From: Rhodobacterales bacterium
GTDB lineage: Bacteria > Pseudomonadota > Alphaproteobacteria > Rhodobacterales > Rhodobacteraceae
Length of the DNA stretch: 64,000 bases
Direction of reading: 5' to 3'
NCBI GenBank assembly: GCA_002747325.1
Contig: PDOZ01000031.1
Span: 18,248-82,247 of the forward strand
Position numbers and translations under genes: made by a program. Of this stretch, positions 25,063 through 34,238 are shown piece after piece; positions within the stretch are counted from its first letter, which is position 1; each line of letters opens with the position of its first letter. The notes under the pieces are model-generated. The model was not told where the DNA came from. It ran no database searches and was given only the letters and a program-made list of their open reading frames with translations.

Positions 25063-26214
25063 ATGTTCAAACGGATTTTCTTTGCTCTGGTGGTGATCAT
25101 CACCGCGCTTGGCGTATTCAATTACGACAACATCCGGCGGCTTCTCGCGGTTAATTCGCTCTTTGCCGAGGATCGGATCGCCGACAATTTCATCTCCATG
25201 GACAGCATGTTTTTCTCCACCCCGATGGAGCTTGGCCCGGTGCGCCAGCCGCCCCTGCCCGAAGCAGAAACCCCGCTCACCATGCCGCCCGGTTTTGCGG
25301 AATGGGCGGCAGAGCGCAAGGTTTCGGCCCTCGTGGCGCTGCGGCACGGCGAGGTGGTCTATGAGGAGTATTTCCACGGCGACGCGCAGGATTTGCGCAT
25401 CTCCTGGTCCGTCGCCAAATCCTTCATCGCCACCCTGTTCGGCATCTCGCTGGCCAATGGCGAGATCGCCAGCCTCGACGATCCGGTAGAAAAATACGCC
25501 CCGAAACTGATCGGTTCGGCCTATGAAGGCGCGACGATCCGCAACGTGCTGAACATGGCGTCGGGGGTGGAGTTCGACGAGGATTACCACGATTTCTGGA
25601 GCGATATCAATAAGATGGGCCGAGTTCTGGCCTTTGGCGGTTCGCTGGATGACTTCGCCGCCGCCATCGAAACCCGCATCGCCCCGCCGGGGCGTCAGTG
25701 GCAATATGTCTCGATTGATACGCATGTCATCGGCATGGTGCTGCGCGGGGCGACCGGGCGCACGGTGCCCGATCTGCTGGCCGACCGCCTCCTCGCGCCC
25801 ATCGGCATTCAGAAAGACCCCTATTACCTGACCGACGGCGATGGCGTGGCCTTCGTGCTGGGCGGGCTGAACCTGCGCACCCGCGATTATGCGCGCCTTG
25901 GGCAGTTGGTTCTGCAAAACGGCATGTGGAACGGCGTGCAGGTTGTGCCCGCCGACTGGATCGCCGCCATGACCACCGCTTCCGCGCCAACCGCCGAAGG
26001 CGCGAGTCAATATGGCTACCAATGGTGGCTCCCCGCCGATGCCCGCCCCGGCGAGGTGTTCGGCATCGGGGTATATGGGCAATATATCTGGATCGACCGC
26101 GCCCACGACCTCGTGATCGCGGTTAATTCCGCCAACCGCAGCTTCAGCGAAGACGGGGTTTGGGAAGACAATATCGAGATGTTCCGCAAGATCGGGGCAG
26201 CGCTTACCCCTTAA
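25063..26214 (+). CDS. Serine hydrolase, beta-lactamase class C/esterase family, membrane-anchored
   Basis: The ATG at 25063 (GGGGGAAGG upstream) gives 383 residues; a TTG at 25048 is possible but unnecessary. An N-terminal hydrophobic helix ([14 protein letters not shown]) anchors or exports the protein. The Ser-x-x-Lys motif is SVAK (Ser116/Lys119 in ISWSVAKSF), and a Tyr-x-Ser ([11 protein letters not shown]) serves as the second motif. [11 protein letters not shown] and GYQWWLPAD are typical of the class C/6-aminohexanoate-dimer hydrolase branch. Function is likely an esterase, amidase or DD-peptidase in the periplasm rather than an antibiotic-resistance enzyme. It ends convergently, overlapping the trpB stop by four bases. 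Confidence 0.88.
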   Translation: MFKRIFFALVVIITALGVFNYDNIRRLLAVNSLFAEDRIADNFISMDSMFFSTPMELGPVRQPPLPEAETPLTMPPGFAEWAAERKVSALVALRHGEVVYEEYFHGDAQDLRISWSVAKSFIATLFGISLANGEIASLDDPVEKYAPKLIGSAYEGATIRNVLNMASGVEFDEDYHDFWSDINKMGRVLAFGGSLDDFAAAIETRIAPPGRQWQYVSIDTHVIGMVLRGATGRTVPDLLADRLLAPIGIQKDPYYLTDGDGVAFVLGGLNLRTRDYARLGQLVLQNGMWNGVQVVPADWIAAMTTASAPTAEGASQYGYQWWLPADARPGEVFGIGVYGQYIWIDRAHDLVIAVNSANRSFSEDGVWEDNIEMFRKIGAALTP

Positions 26215-27446
26215 TCCACCAGCCCGCCCATATCGGTGCCCAGATGGCGCGCGACGGTGAAAATGTCTTTGTCGCCGCGCCCGCAGAGGTTCATCACCAG
26301 CAGATGATCGCGCGGCAGGGTCGGCGCGATTTTGGCCACATGGGCCAGCGCATGTGACGGTTCCAACGCCGGGATGATGCCCTCGGTGCGGCACAGCAAT
26401 TGGAACGCCTCCAGCGCCTCATCGTCGGTGATCGCGACATATTCCGCCCGCCCGGTTTCATGCAACCAAGCGTGTTCCGGCCCGATACCGGGATAGTCCA
26501 GCCCGGCGGAAATCGAGTGCCCCTCAAGGATCTGCCCGTCATCGTCCTGCAACAGATAGGTCCGGTTGCCATGCAACACGCCGGGCCGCCCGCCGGTCAG
26601 CGAGGCACAATGTTCGAGTTTCTCGTTCACCCCCTTGCCCCCGGCTTCCACGCCGATGATGCGCACGGATTTGTCGTCAAGGAAGGGGTAAAACAGACCC
26701 ATCGCGTTGGAGCCGCCGCCAATCGCCGCGACCAGACTGTCCGGCAGCCGCCCTTCCGCCGCCATAATCTGTGCGCGGGTTTCCTTGCCGATAATGGCCT
26801 GAAAATCGCGCACCATGGCGGGATAGGGATGCGGGCCGGCGACGGTGCCGATGCAGTAAAACGTGTCGCGCACATTGGTCACCCAGTCGCGCAGCGCGTC
26901 GTTCATCGCGTCTTTCAGCGTGCCGCGCCCAGACGTGACCGGCACCACCTCCGCGCCCAGAAGCTTCATGCGAAACACATTGGGCGCCTGCCGCTCCACA
27001 TCATGCGCGCCCATATAAACCACGCATTTCAGGCCGAACTTGGCGCAGACGGTCGCCGTCGCAACCCCGTGCTGGCCCGCGCCGGTTTCCGCGATGATGC
27101 GCCCTTTGCCCATACGACGGGCGAGAATGATCTGACCCAACACGTTGTTGATCTTGTGCGCGCCGGTGTGGTTCAGCTCGTCGCGCTTGAGATAAATCTT
27201 CGCGCCGCCCAGCTCTTCGCTCAGGCGTTCGGCGTAGTAAAGCGGCGAGGGGCGGCCGACGTAATGCGTCCAGAGATCGTCCATCTCAGCCCAGAAACTC
27301 GCATCATCCTTGGCCCGCTCGTATTGCGCTTCCAACTCGAGGATCAGCGGCATCAGGGTTTCGGATACGAACCGCCCGCCGAAATCGCCAAACCGGCCTT
27401 TCTCATTCGGCCCGTTCATGAACGAATTAAACAGATCTTCCGACAT
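26211..27446 (-). CDS. trpB: Tryptophan synthase beta subunit
   Basis: The start [20 protein letters not shown] at 27446 gives 411 residues. TrpB condenses indole with serine using PLP. The PLP lysine is in [12 protein letters not shown], the phosphate-binding loop is GGGSNAMG, and the [13 protein letters not shown] opening and [13 protein letters not shown] catalytic loop are intact. The reading frame stays open further upstream into trpF but the extra residues match no family. It lies 22 bases after the trpF stop and is the last gene of the aroA-to-trpB cluster. The partner alpha subunit is encoded separately at 20391-21182. Confidence 0.98.
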   Translation of the reverse strand: MSEDLFNSFMNGPNEKGRFGDFGGRFVSETLMPLILELEAQYERAKDDASFWAEMDDLWTHYVGRPSPLYYAERLSEELGGAKIYLKRDELNHTGAHKINNVLGQIILARRMGKGRIIAETGAGQHGVATATVCAKFGLKCVVYMGAHDVERQAPNVFRMKLLGAEVVPVTSGRGTLKDAMNDALRDWVTNVRDTFYCIGTVAGPHPYPAMVRDFQAIIGKETRAQIMAAEGRLPDSLVAAIGGGSNAMGLFYPFLDDKSVRIIGVEAGGKGVNEKLEHCASLTGGRPGVLHGNRTYLLQDDDGQILEGHSISAGLDYPGIGPEHAWLHETGRAEYVAITDDEALEAFQLLCRTEGIIPALEPSHALAHVAKIAPTLPRDHLLVMNLCGRGDKDIFTVARHLGTDMGGLVD

Positions 27447-27468
27447 GGCGTCCCCCCAATGCTGCGCG

Positions 27469-28146
27469 TCACAGGTTGCGTTTAGCGTTGATCGGCGGGG
27501 CGGTAAAGCCGGTGCGTGCGGCGGCGCAAAAGGCGCGGATCGCCTCCGCATCCTTGATCCCCGGCGCGCGCTCCACGCCGGAAGACACGTCAACACAGGG
27601 CGCGCCAGTGCGCCGGATCGCTTCCACCACGTTGCCCGGCGCCAGTCCCCCCGCCAGCATCCAGCCCTCGGGCATCTTGCGCCCGACCAGCAAACGCCAA
27701 TCAAAGCTCAACCCATTGCCGCCGGGCAGCGCCGCGCCCTTCGGCGCTTTGGCGTCGATCAACAGGCGGTCGGCCACCGGGGCGTAGGCGTCAATCGCGG
27801 CAAGGTCCGAGGCCTGCGCCACGCCAATGGCCTTCATCACGGGCACGCCAAAGCGCGCCCGAATTTCCGCCACCCGCTCCGGGCTTTCCCCGCCATGTAA
27901 CTGCAACAAATCGAGCGGCACCTCGCCGGTGATGCGGTCCAGTTCCGCGTCGCTGGCATTCACCACCAACGCGACCCGACCCAAACCGGAGGGCGCCGCG
28001 CGCGCCAGCTTCGCCGCCTCTGCAACCGTCACATGGCGCGGACTTTTGGGAAAGAACACGAAACCGATCCAGCGCGCCCCCGCCGCATGGGCGACCTCGA
28101 TCATCGCCGCATCGCGCAAACCGCAGATCTTTACCTCAGCGGCCAT
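27469..28146 (-). CDS. trpF: Phosphoribosylanthranilate isomerase
   Basis: The 225-residue (beta-alpha)8 barrel isomerises PRA to CdRP. The catalytic Cys ([10 protein letters not shown]) and Asp ([17 protein letters not shown]) lie at the ends of strands 1 and 6. [23 protein letters not shown] and [10 protein letters not shown] are family hallmarks. It starts three bases after the lapA stop and is followed 22 bases later by trpB, so the run is a single operon. Alphaproteobacteria commonly keep trpF-trpB apart from the rest of the trp genes, as seen here. Confidence 0.97.
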   Translation of the reverse strand: MAAEVKICGLRDAAMIEVAHAAGARWIGFVFFPKSPRHVTVAEAAKLARAAPSGLGRVALVVNASDAELDRITGEVPLDLLQLHGGESPERVAEIRARFGVPVMKAIGVAQASDLAAIDAYAPVADRLLIDAKAPKGAALPGGNGLSFDWRLLVGRKMPEGWMLAGGLAPGNVVEAIRRTGAPCVDVSSGVERAPGIKDAEAIRAFCAAARTGFTAPPINAKRNL

Positions 28147-28149
28147 GAC

Positions 28150-28497
28150 CTAGCGCGCATCCTCCAACAGCGCCAACACGTCATCGCCCGGCTTCGCGGA
28201 AGTCTTCAAATCCTGCACTTCCCGCGCCAGATTAACCGCCGCCTTGCGCGCGCGCTTACCCTCCGCGCGCAGCTTATGCTCGCGGAAATACTCCCAGATG
28301 AAGCCGATCAGAATGCCCGCAATAATGCCCGCGAAAATCACCAGAAACAGCGGCACGGTGATCTGCCAACTCAGCCCCGCAAACCCGGCCAGCGCCTCCG
28401 GCAGCAAGTGCAACGTCACCGGCCCACGATTGGCCAGCGCAACCGTCACCAGCCCCACCGCCACAACGGCCAGAAAAACAATCCGAAGATACCGCAT
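28150..28497 (-). CDS. lapA: LapA-domain (DUF1049) inner-membrane protein
   Basis: The 115-residue protein has two membrane helices (RIVFLAVVAVGLVTVALANRG and VPLFLVIFAGIIAGILIGFI) and a basic, helical C-terminal tail. This is the LapA/DUF1049 pattern. E. coli LapA acts with LapB in lipopolysaccharide assembly. The gene sits between ihfB and trpF with three-base gaps on both sides, an arrangement widely conserved in alphaproteobacteria. No lapB follows. Role in envelope assembly is inferred from the family. Confidence 0.85.
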   Translation of the reverse strand: MRYLRIVFLAVVAVGLVTVALANRGPVTLHLLPEALAGFAGLSWQITVPLFLVIFAGIIAGILIGFIWEYFREHKLRAEGKRARKAAVNLAREVQDLKTSAKPGDDVLALLEDAR

Positions 28498-28500
28498 GAT

Positions 28501-28782
28501 TTACCCGCCGTTCAGCCGATCGCGCAACAATTTACCCGTCTTGAAAAACGGCACGAATTTCTTGTCGACCTGAACCGCCTCGCCGGTGCGCGGGTTGCGC
28601 CCGATCCGGGCCTCGCGCTCCTTGACCGAAAACGCGCCAAAACCGCGCAGCTCAACCCGGTCCCCCCGCGCCATCGCCTCGATCACTTCGTCAAAAATCG
28701 TGCTCACGATCCGCTCCACATCCTGTTGATAGAGATGCGGATTTTCGTCGATTACTTTCTGGATCAGTTCAGACCTGATCAT
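28501..28782 (-). CDS. ihfB: Integration host factor beta subunit
   Basis: The 93-residue HU-fold protein starts [20 protein letters not shown] (ATG at 28782, GGGGGAAA upstream; a GTG three bases earlier is less likely). The DNA-intercalating arm sequence [12 protein letters not shown] and the framework [21 protein letters not shown] are diagnostic of IHF-beta. It bends DNA together with IhfA, encoded elsewhere. The gene follows rpsA, as in most proteobacteria, but is separated from it by a terminator and about 270 bases, so it probably has its own promoter, leading into lapA-trpF-trpB. Confidence 0.97.
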   Translation of the reverse strand: MIRSELIQKVIDENPHLYQQDVERIVSTIFDEVIEAMARGDRVELRGFGAFSVKEREARIGRNPRTGEAVQVDKKFVPFFKTGKLLRDRLNGG

Positions 28783-29010
28783 CACTTTCCCCCAGTTATT
28801 TCAAACGCGCGCAACGCGCACAGCCATTCTGCTCTCCATAGGAACAGAGGCGAGGCGACGTGACAAGCAAAACAGACATTTCAGCGCCGGAAGAGGCATA
28901 TTTATGCGGGTTGCGGGGCCATTTACGCCGCTTTTATCGCCCCGAGCGCGGCAAAGCCGGGAAAAATCAGACGCTTACGCGAACGGCAAGCAAGCGATTC
29001 TCCGAACAGA

Positions 29011-29034
29011 AAACGGCCCCGCACGGGGGCCGTT
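29011..29034 (-). terminator. Rho-independent terminator of rpsA
   Basis: On the minus strand AAACGGCCCC/GGGGCCGTTT pair around a short loop, followed by TCTG after the TTT. The hairpin begins 25 bases beyond the rpsA stop. Confidence 0.8.
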
Positions 29035-29058
29035 TCAAAAGATTTTGAGACGAAGGGA

Positions 29059-30738
29059 TTATTCTTCGCCCTTGAGCGCTGCACCGAGAATATCGCCCAA
29101 CGACGCACCGGAATCGGAGGAGCCATACTGCTGCACCGCTTCCTTCTCTTCGGCAATTTCGCGCGCCTTGATCGACAGACCCAGACGACGGGACTTGCTG
29201 TCCACGTTAGTGACACGCACGTCAACCTTGTCGCCAATGCTGAAACGCTCGGGGCGCTGCTCGGCACGGTCGCGGCTGAGATCGGAACGACGGATGAAGG
29301 ATTTCATACCCTCGTATTCCACCTCGATACCGCCATCTTCGATGGCCGAAACGGTCACGGTGATGATCTGACCGCGCTTCACGCCGCCAATCGCCTCGGC
29401 AAATGGATCGCCGTCGAGGTTCTTGATGGAAAGCGAAATGCGCTCCTTCTGCACGTCGACCTCAGACACCACGGCAGCAACCATGTCGCCCTTGCGGTAG
29501 TTCTGAATGGCATCCTCGCCACGCTCGTCCCAAGACAGATCGGAGAGGTGAACCATGCCGTCGATGTCGCCCGGCAGACCGATGAACAGACCGAATTCGG
29601 TGATGTTCTTGACCTCGCCCTCGACCTGCGTGCCTTCCGGATGGGTCTCTTCGAACACTTCCCACGGGTTGCGCTGAGTCTGCTTCAGGCCCAGAGACAC
29701 GCGGCGCTTGGCACCGTCGATTTCCAGCACCATGACGTCGACTTCCTGGCTCGTCGAAACGATCTTGCCCGGATGCACGTTCTTCTTGGTCCAGGACATC
29801 TCGGAAACGTGTACCAGACCCTCAACACCCGGCTCCAGCTCAACAAACGCACCGTAATCGGTGATGTTGGTCACGCGGCCCTTATGCACGCTCTCCAGCG
29901 GATACTTGGCAGCCACCAGATCCCACGGATCTTCCTGCAACTGCTTCATGCCAAGGGAGATGCGGTGGGTCTCTTTGTTGATCTTGATAACCTGAACCTT
30001 GATGGTCTCGCCGATCGACAGGATCTCCGACGGATGGTTCACACGGCGCCACGCCATGTCGGTGACGTGCAACAGCCCGTCCACCCCGCCAAGATCGACA
30101 AACGCACCGTATTCGGTGATGTTCTTGACCACACCGTCGACGCTGTCGCCTTCCGCCAGCTTGCCGATAACCTCGGCGCGCTGCTCGGCACGGCTCTCTT
30201 CCAAAATCGCCCGACGCGACACAACAATGTTGCCCCGGCGACGGTCCATCTTCAAAATCTGGAACGGCTGCTTCAGACCCATCAGCGGGCCCGCATCGCG
30301 CACCGGACGCACGTCAACCTGCGAACCGGGCAGGAACGCAACCGCACCGCCCAAATCGACGGTAAAGCCGCCCTTGACCCGACCGAAGATCGCACCTTCA
30401 ACGCGCGCATCATCGGCATATGCCTTCTCCAGACGATCCCAGGCTTCCTCGCGGCGCGCCATCTCGCGGGAGATAACCGCTTCCCCGCGGGCATTTTCCG
30501 CCGCGCGCAGGTAAACCTCAACCTCATCGCCAACAGCGATTTCAGGCGCTTCACCGGGATTTGCGAATTCTTTCAGATCAACGCGGCCTTCCATCTTGTA
30601 ACCGACGTCGATGATGGCTTGACCCGCCTCGATGGCGATGACCTTGCCCTTGACAACAGAACCCTCTTTGGGAGTGTCGATCTCGAAGCTTTCATTCAGG
30701 AGGGCTTCGAATTCCTCCATAGAGACATTAGCGCTCAT
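29059..30738 (-). CDS. rpsA: Small ribosomal subunit protein bS1
   Basis: The start MSANVSMEEFEALLNESF at 30738, with GAAGGAAAA upstream, gives 559 residues. Six S1 OB-fold repeats follow in order (for example GSVVKGKVIAIEAGQAIIDV, GDSVDGVVKNITEYGAFVDL, VHKGRVTNITDYGAFVELEP). S1 recruits mRNA to the 30S subunit. The order cmk-rpsA-ihfB is conserved in proteobacteria. Upstream lie a 377-base leader region, a terminator for cmk and a palindromic repeat. A hairpin terminator follows. An in-frame extension to 30801 is excluded by family length. Confidence 0.98.
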   Translation of the reverse strand: MSANVSMEEFEALLNESFEIDTPKEGSVVKGKVIAIEAGQAIIDVGYKMEGRVDLKEFANPGEAPEIAVGDEVEVYLRAAENARGEAVISREMARREEAWDRLEKAYADDARVEGAIFGRVKGGFTVDLGGAVAFLPGSQVDVRPVRDAGPLMGLKQPFQILKMDRRRGNIVVSRRAILEESRAEQRAEVIGKLAEGDSVDGVVKNITEYGAFVDLGGVDGLLHVTDMAWRRVNHPSEILSIGETIKVQVIKINKETHRISLGMKQLQEDPWDLVAAKYPLESVHKGRVTNITDYGAFVELEPGVEGLVHVSEMSWTKKNVHPGKIVSTSQEVDVMVLEIDGAKRRVSLGLKQTQRNPWEVFEETHPEGTQVEGEVKNITEFGLFIGLPGDIDGMVHLSDLSWDERGEDAIQNYRKGDMVAAVVSEVDVQKERISLSIKNLDGDPFAEAIGGVKRGQIITVTVSAIEDGGIEVEYEGMKSFIRRSDLSRDRAEQRPERFSIGDKVDVRVTNVDSKSRRLGLSIKAREIAEEKEAVQQYGSSDSGASLGDILGAALKGEE

Positions 30739-30822
30739 AAGCGTTTGTTTTCCTTCATAGTTTATTCGGGCCACACGGTTGTCTCCGCGGGTCTTTGACA
30801 CAATTTGGCCGACAGAAACGCA

Positions 30823-30856
30823 GAAAAAACAAAGAGGGCCGGAACTTCCCGACCCT
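30823..30856 (-). terminator. Terminator for the aroA-cmk transcript
   Basis: On the minus strand AGGGTCGGGA pairs with TTCCGGCCCT (one mismatch) and runs into CTTTGTTTTTT. It separates cmk from rpsA; it could alternatively be an attenuator in the rpsA leader. Confidence 0.7.
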
Positions 30857-30950
30857 GCTCATTTCCCCTGCATCGCGGCATTTACACCTTGTCGACACGG
30901 CCCATATACCCACCACCCCCCATAAAAACAAGCCCAAACCCGCCTTCTTC

Positions 30951-31064
30951 AGCAGAAGAAAACGATAAACCGGAATCACACCGCGCCGCCTCTCAATCTG
31001 CGCATCGCAGATTTCGAACGCGAATTTTGACACCTCAACCAACCTGAAATCATTTTCTTCTTAG
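30951..31064. repeat. Nested palindromic repeat, copy B (divergent)
   Basis: The left end reads AGCAGAAGAAAACGATAAAC. The central stem is ATCTGCG-cat-CGCAGAT, different in sequence from the other copies but still fully paired. The invariant core ATTTCGAACGCGAATTTTGA is kept, while the ATCAAAATTC left arm is lost. The right end runs into the TTCTTCTTAG motif. Confidence 0.75.
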
Positions 31065-31080
31065 CGAAAATACTCCGGGG
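31055..31080 (+). repeat. TTCTTCTTAG-type gene-end motif, copy 4
   Basis: It reads TTCTTCTTAGCGAAAATACT then CCGGGG. It lies antisense, 35 bases past the cmk stop, and overlaps the end of palindromic repeat copy B. Confidence 0.7.
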
Positions 31081-31084
31081 TGAA

Positions 31085-31117
31085 TGAGCGCGCAGCGCTC
31101 AGAGGGGCAGCGCCCCT
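31085..31117. other. Two tandem hairpins at the cmk stop codon
   Basis: TGAGCGC-gca-GCGCTCA (31085-31101) and AGGGGC-agc-GCCCCT (31103-31117) are perfect stems back to back; the second includes two bases of the cmk TAG. No T tract follows, so an mRNA 3'-end stabiliser is more likely than a terminator. Confidence 0.6.
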
Positions 31118-31721
31118 ACCCTCCGCAAGCCGCAATCGCCGCCGCCACCGCCGCCTCGATCGACAGCTCCGACGTATCAATCACCACCGCGTCCGCCGCC
31201 GGCTTCAAAGGCGCCTCGGCGCGGTTCATGTCCCGCGCATCCCGCGCGCGCACATCCGCCAAAACCGTTTCCCGATCTACCTCATGCCCCTTGCCCTGAA
31301 GCTCCAGAAACCGCCGCTCCGCCCGAACCTCCGGGCTGGCCGTAACAAAGAGCTTCACCGGCGCCTCAGGGCAAATCACCGTGCCAATGTCGCGCCCATC
31401 CAGAACCGCGCCGCCCTCCCGCGCCGCAAAAGCGCGCTGAAAATCCACCAGCGCCGCCCGCACCTCCGGGATCACCGCCACCCGGCTCGCCGCCTGCGCC
31501 ACCTCCGGCGTGCGCAATTCCCCGTGCAAATCCGATGGCACCAGATCACGAGCCGCCTGCGCCGGGTCCGCCCCCGCCAAAACCTTCGCGCCAACCGCGC
31601 GATATAACAGCCCCGTATCGAGATGAGCAAAGCCGAAATGCGCCGCGACTGCCTTGGAAATCGTGCCCTTGCCCGCCGCTGCCGGACCATCAATCGCAAT
31701 GGTAAACGCCCGTTTCGTCAT
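31116..31721 (-). CDS. cmk: Cytidylate kinase
   Basis: The 201-residue NMP kinase phosphorylates CMP and dCMP. The P-loop is [17 protein letters not shown] (residues about 10-26), followed by [11 protein letters not shown] for CMP binding, [15 protein letters not shown] and the LID-region Arg residues [13 protein letters not shown] and [12 protein letters not shown]. Its start overlaps the aroA stop by four bases (ATGA), so the two are co-translated. rpsA is next, past a terminator. The product is slightly shorter than E. coli Cmk (227), as is usual in alphaproteobacteria. Confidence 0.97.
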   Translation of the reverse strand: MTKRAFTIAIDGPAAAGKGTISKAVAAHFGFAHLDTGLLYRAVGAKVLAGADPAQAARDLVPSDLHGELRTPEVAQAASRVAVIPEVRAALVDFQRAFAAREGGAVLDGRDIGTVICPEAPVKLFVTASPEVRAERRFLELQGKGHEVDRETVLADVRARDARDMNRAEAPLKPAADAVVIDTSELSIEAAVAAAIAACGG

Positions 31722-33073
31722 GCCTTGTTCCTCCGCACAATCTGCGCCCCAAGCGCCGCCATCAACGGCTCAAAAATCGGGAACGAGGTGGCAATCGGCG
31801 CCCCGTCATCGACCGAGACCGGCTTCGCACTTGCCATCCCCAAGATCAAAAACGACATGGCAATCCGGTGATCAAGCCGCGCCGCCACCGTGCCGCCGCC
31901 GGGCACCCCTTCCGGCCCCAGCCCGTCCACGGCCCACCAATCCTCTGCCTCATCCACCGCAACCCCGTTGGCGCGCAAGCCCTGCGCCATAGCATCAATC
32001 CGGTCGCTCTCCTTGACCCGCAATTCATGCACCCCCGGCATCTCCGTGCGCCCGGTCGCATTGGCCGCGACCACCGACAGAATGGGATATTCATCAATCA
32101 TCGACGCCGCCCGCTCCGGCGGCACCGTAATGCCGCGCATATTCGGCGAGAAGCGTGCCCGCAGATCCGCCACCGGCTCGCCCCCCTCCTCGCGCGCATT
32201 CTCATAAGTCAGATCCGCGCCCATCTCGCGCAAGGTGGTAAACAGCCCGGCACGGGTCGGGTTCAGCCCGATATTGGGCACCAACACATCCGACCCCGGC
32301 ACAATCAGCGCCGCACAAACCGGAAACGCCGCCGAACTGGGATCGCGCGGCACCACAATGTCCTGCGCCACCAATTCCGGCCGCCCCTGGAGCGTAATCA
32401 CTCGCCCCTCATCAGTCTCTTCGGTGCGAATCTGCGCGCCAAACCCGACCAGCATCCGCTCGGTGTGATCGCGCGTCGCTTCGCGCTCAATGACAACCGT
32501 TTCCCCCGGCACATTCAGCCCCGCCAGCAACACCGCCGACTTGACCTGCGCCGACGCCATCGGCGTCTGATAGCGCACCGGCACCGGCTCCACCGCGCCA
32601 ACAACCGTCATCGGCAAACGCCCGCCCGCGCGGCCAAAACTCTGCGCGCCAAACAACGCCAACGGTTCTATGACCCGCCCCATCGGACGCGAACGCAGCG
32701 AAGCATCGCCGGTGAAGGTCGCGGTAAGCCCCGTGGTCGCCATGCAGCCCATGATCAGCCGAACGCCGGTCCCCGCATTGCCGCAATCAATCACATCTTC
32801 CGGCTCACAAAACCCACCGACACCAACCCCGTTGATGCGCCATTCCCCCTCGCCAAGCCGCTCCACCCCGGCACCAAAAGCCCGCATCGCCTCCGCCGTG
32901 GCCAACACGTCCTCGCCCTCCAGCAGCCCGGTCACATAGGTCTCGCCAACCGCCAGCGCCCCCAAAATCAAGGCCCGGTGCGAGATCGACTTGTCCCCCG
33001 GAACCAGCGCCTCCCCCGTCAACGGACCGGATTTGCGCGAAGTCATCGGGATAGGTGTGGCGTGGCTGGACAT
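31718..33073 (-). CDS. aroA: 3-phosphoshikimate 1-carboxyvinyltransferase (EPSP synthase), class II
   Basis: I choose the ATG at 33073 (GAGGGG upstream; another ATG at 33085 lacks one), giving 451 residues. The enzyme joins PEP to shikimate-3-phosphate. [59 protein letters not shown] and [10 protein letters not shown] place it with the class II (Agrobacterium CP4) type rather than E. coli AroA. The inhibitor-determining Ala100 of CP4 is Gly here (GNAGTG, Gly101), as in class I enzymes. It is the first gene of the aroA-cmk pair. Confidence 0.97.
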   Translation of the reverse strand: MSSHATPIPMTSRKSGPLTGEALVPGDKSISHRALILGALAVGETYVTGLLEGEDVLATAEAMRAFGAGVERLGEGEWRINGVGVGGFCEPEDVIDCGNAGTGVRLIMGCMATTGLTATFTGDASLRSRPMGRVIEPLALFGAQSFGRAGGRLPMTVVGAVEPVPVRYQTPMASAQVKSAVLLAGLNVPGETVVIEREATRDHTERMLVGFGAQIRTEETDEGRVITLQGRPELVAQDIVVPRDPSSAAFPVCAALIVPGSDVLVPNIGLNPTRAGLFTTLREMGADLTYENAREEGGEPVADLRARFSPNMRGITVPPERAASMIDEYPILSVVAANATGRTEMPGVHELRVKESDRIDAMAQGLRANGVAVDEAEDWWAVDGLGPEGVPGGGTVAARLDHRIAMSFLILGMASAKPVSVDDGAPIATSFPIFEPLMAALGAQIVRRNKA

Positions 33074-33205
33074 GGAACCCCTCATGGTTAAGCCCCCAAT
33101 CCCTACAAAATGCAGCCCACCGGGTCCAGCACCCTCGACGCGCCATTTTCTTGAGGCTATGGTTTAGCCCAATCGACCTTCGGCACAGAGTAAAGGAGAA
33201 GCGCG

Positions 33206-33517
33206 ATGTTTATTGCCATGAACCGTTTCAAAGTGGTCAAAGGCTATGAAGACGAGTTTGTCGAAATCTGGAAAAACCGCGACCGTCGGTTGAAAGAACT
33301 GGACGGCTTCGTCAGCTTCGCCATGCTGCGCGGCGCCGAACACGACGAATACACCCTGTTCGCCAGCCACACGACCTGGGAGAGCGAAGCGCATTTCACC
33401 GCATGGACCGAGTCGGAACAATTCCGCACCGCCCATAAGAAAGCCGAACAGCATTCAGTGAAATACATGGGCCCGCCTAAATTCGAAGGCTTCACCGTCA
33501 TCCTCGAGGAAAACTGA
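33206..33517 (+). CDS. Antibiotic-biosynthesis-monooxygenase (ABM) domain protein, haem-degrading type
   Basis: The 103-residue protein has a single dimeric alpha/beta-barrel ABM domain: MNRFKVVKGYEDEFVEIWKN, then the conserved LDGFVSFAMLRG strand-helix, YTLFASHTTWESEAHFTAWT, and a final EGFTVILEEN strand. The NRF.V..G.E..FE.W..R pattern with TTWES..F..W is shared with IsdG/HmoB haem oxygenases, so haem degradation or a related oxidation is plausible. A small ORF follows with a TTG start directly after the stop. AAAGGAGAAGCG lies upstream of the ATG. Confidence 0.82.
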   Translation: MFIAMNRFKVVKGYEDEFVEIWKNRDRRLKELDGFVSFAMLRGAEHDEYTLFASHTTWESEAHFTAWTESEQFRTAHKKAEQHSVKYMGPPKFEGFTVILEEN

Positions 33518-33871
33518 TTGACCCTGACCTTCCCGCGCCCCCGTGACGAAGAACCTTTCGCATGGGGGCTTGGCGGGCCAGAGCCGGTGGAAATCTGGGA
33601 ACGCTTTTCCCCGGCTTATGAGGCGCAGCTTCAGCGAATAGCGCAAACCCTGCAAGCCTTGGGTTTCGCGCCAGAAGTCGGCGGGGCGGGATCGGAAGAC
33701 GGCGAATATCTGCGCGCCGAATACCAACCGGACCCGCGCATCGTCTTCTTCCAACACCTCGAAGACCCCGCCGAAGCGCGCTTCTTACAGTCGCTCGCCG
33801 GAGATGCGCTGCGCGACTGGATCATTTCCGACTGGATCAGGAGCTATCAGACACAGCCTCCACCGCCTTGA
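33518..33871 (+). CDS. Uncharacterised acidic protein
   Basis: The frame opens with TTG immediately after the preceding stop; GAGGAAAACTGA supplies a plausible ribosome site within the upstream gene. The 117 residues are acidic and Trp-rich (FAWGLGGPEPVEIWERFSPA and LRDWIISDWIRSYQ), with no signal peptide or membrane helix, and end in a Pro4 tail. I recognise no family. Its last 35 bases overlap the convergent gene at 33837-34235. Because both proteins are unrecognised, one overlap partner could be mis-annotated at its 3' end; codon usage supports both as real. Confidence 0.55.
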   Translation: MTLTFPRPRDEEPFAWGLGGPEPVEIWERFSPAYEAQLQRIAQTLQALGFAPEVGGAGSEDGEYLRAEYQPDPRIVFFQHLEDPAEARFLQSLAGDALRDWIISDWIRSYQTQPPPP

Positions 33872-34235
33872 TCCGCTTTTGCACCGCGCTGCGGAAGCGG
33901 ATATTTTCTCTGGTCTGGCGCTTTTCGCGATGTTCGATGAAGATCACCGTCGCCACACTGCCGATCAGCGCCGCGCCCATTTCAAAGACCAGATCGACCG
34001 ACACATCAACGAACAACTGCTCGTATTCGTCGAGCATCTTAACCGCAATGATCTTGGACAACAGCATCAGCACCGCCGCGATGCCAAGGATGCTCCACAG
34101 GCTGCGGCTGCTCAGGCTTTCGCGTTCGTTAATCAGATCCAGCAGATCGGGTTCGCACTGCAGGCGGCGAATGTGATCGTCGGTCAGGTCTTCGGCACTG
34201 CCGTAGAGGATGATGTCGGTCAGGGAGGTGGTCAT
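33837..34235 (-). CDS. Small two-helix membrane protein
   Basis: The 132-residue product has an N-terminal soluble helix (DDHIRRLQCEPDLLDLINER), two hydrophobic helices (SLWSILGIAAVLMLLSKIIAV and FEMGAALIGSVATVIFIEHRE) and a charged C-terminus (REKRQTRENIRFRSAVQKRI). I do not recognise the family. It begins three bases after the ZIP transporter gene ends, so it belongs to the same transcript and might accompany the transporter. That is positional inference only. The first ~30 residues resemble regulatory or anchoring segments rather than a pore. Confidence 0.65.
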   Translation of the reverse strand: MTTSLTDIILYGSAEDLTDDHIRRLQCEPDLLDLINERESLSSRSLWSILGIAAVLMLLSKIIAVKMLDEYEQLFVDVSVDLVFEMGAALIGSVATVIFIEHREKRQTRENIRFRSAVQKRIKAVEAVSDSS

Positions 34236-34238
34236 GGT

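Larger units (their letters stand above)
30739..31115. other. 377-bp spacer between cmk and rpsA
   Basis: No gene is present. Read in the direction of transcription (high to low coordinates), it holds two tandem hairpins at the cmk stop, an antisense TTCTTCTTAG motif (31055-31080), palindromic repeat copy B (30951-31064), a terminator (30823-30856), and then about 85 bases of rpsA leader. The rpsA promoter must be here, but I could not fix it. Confidence 0.6.
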
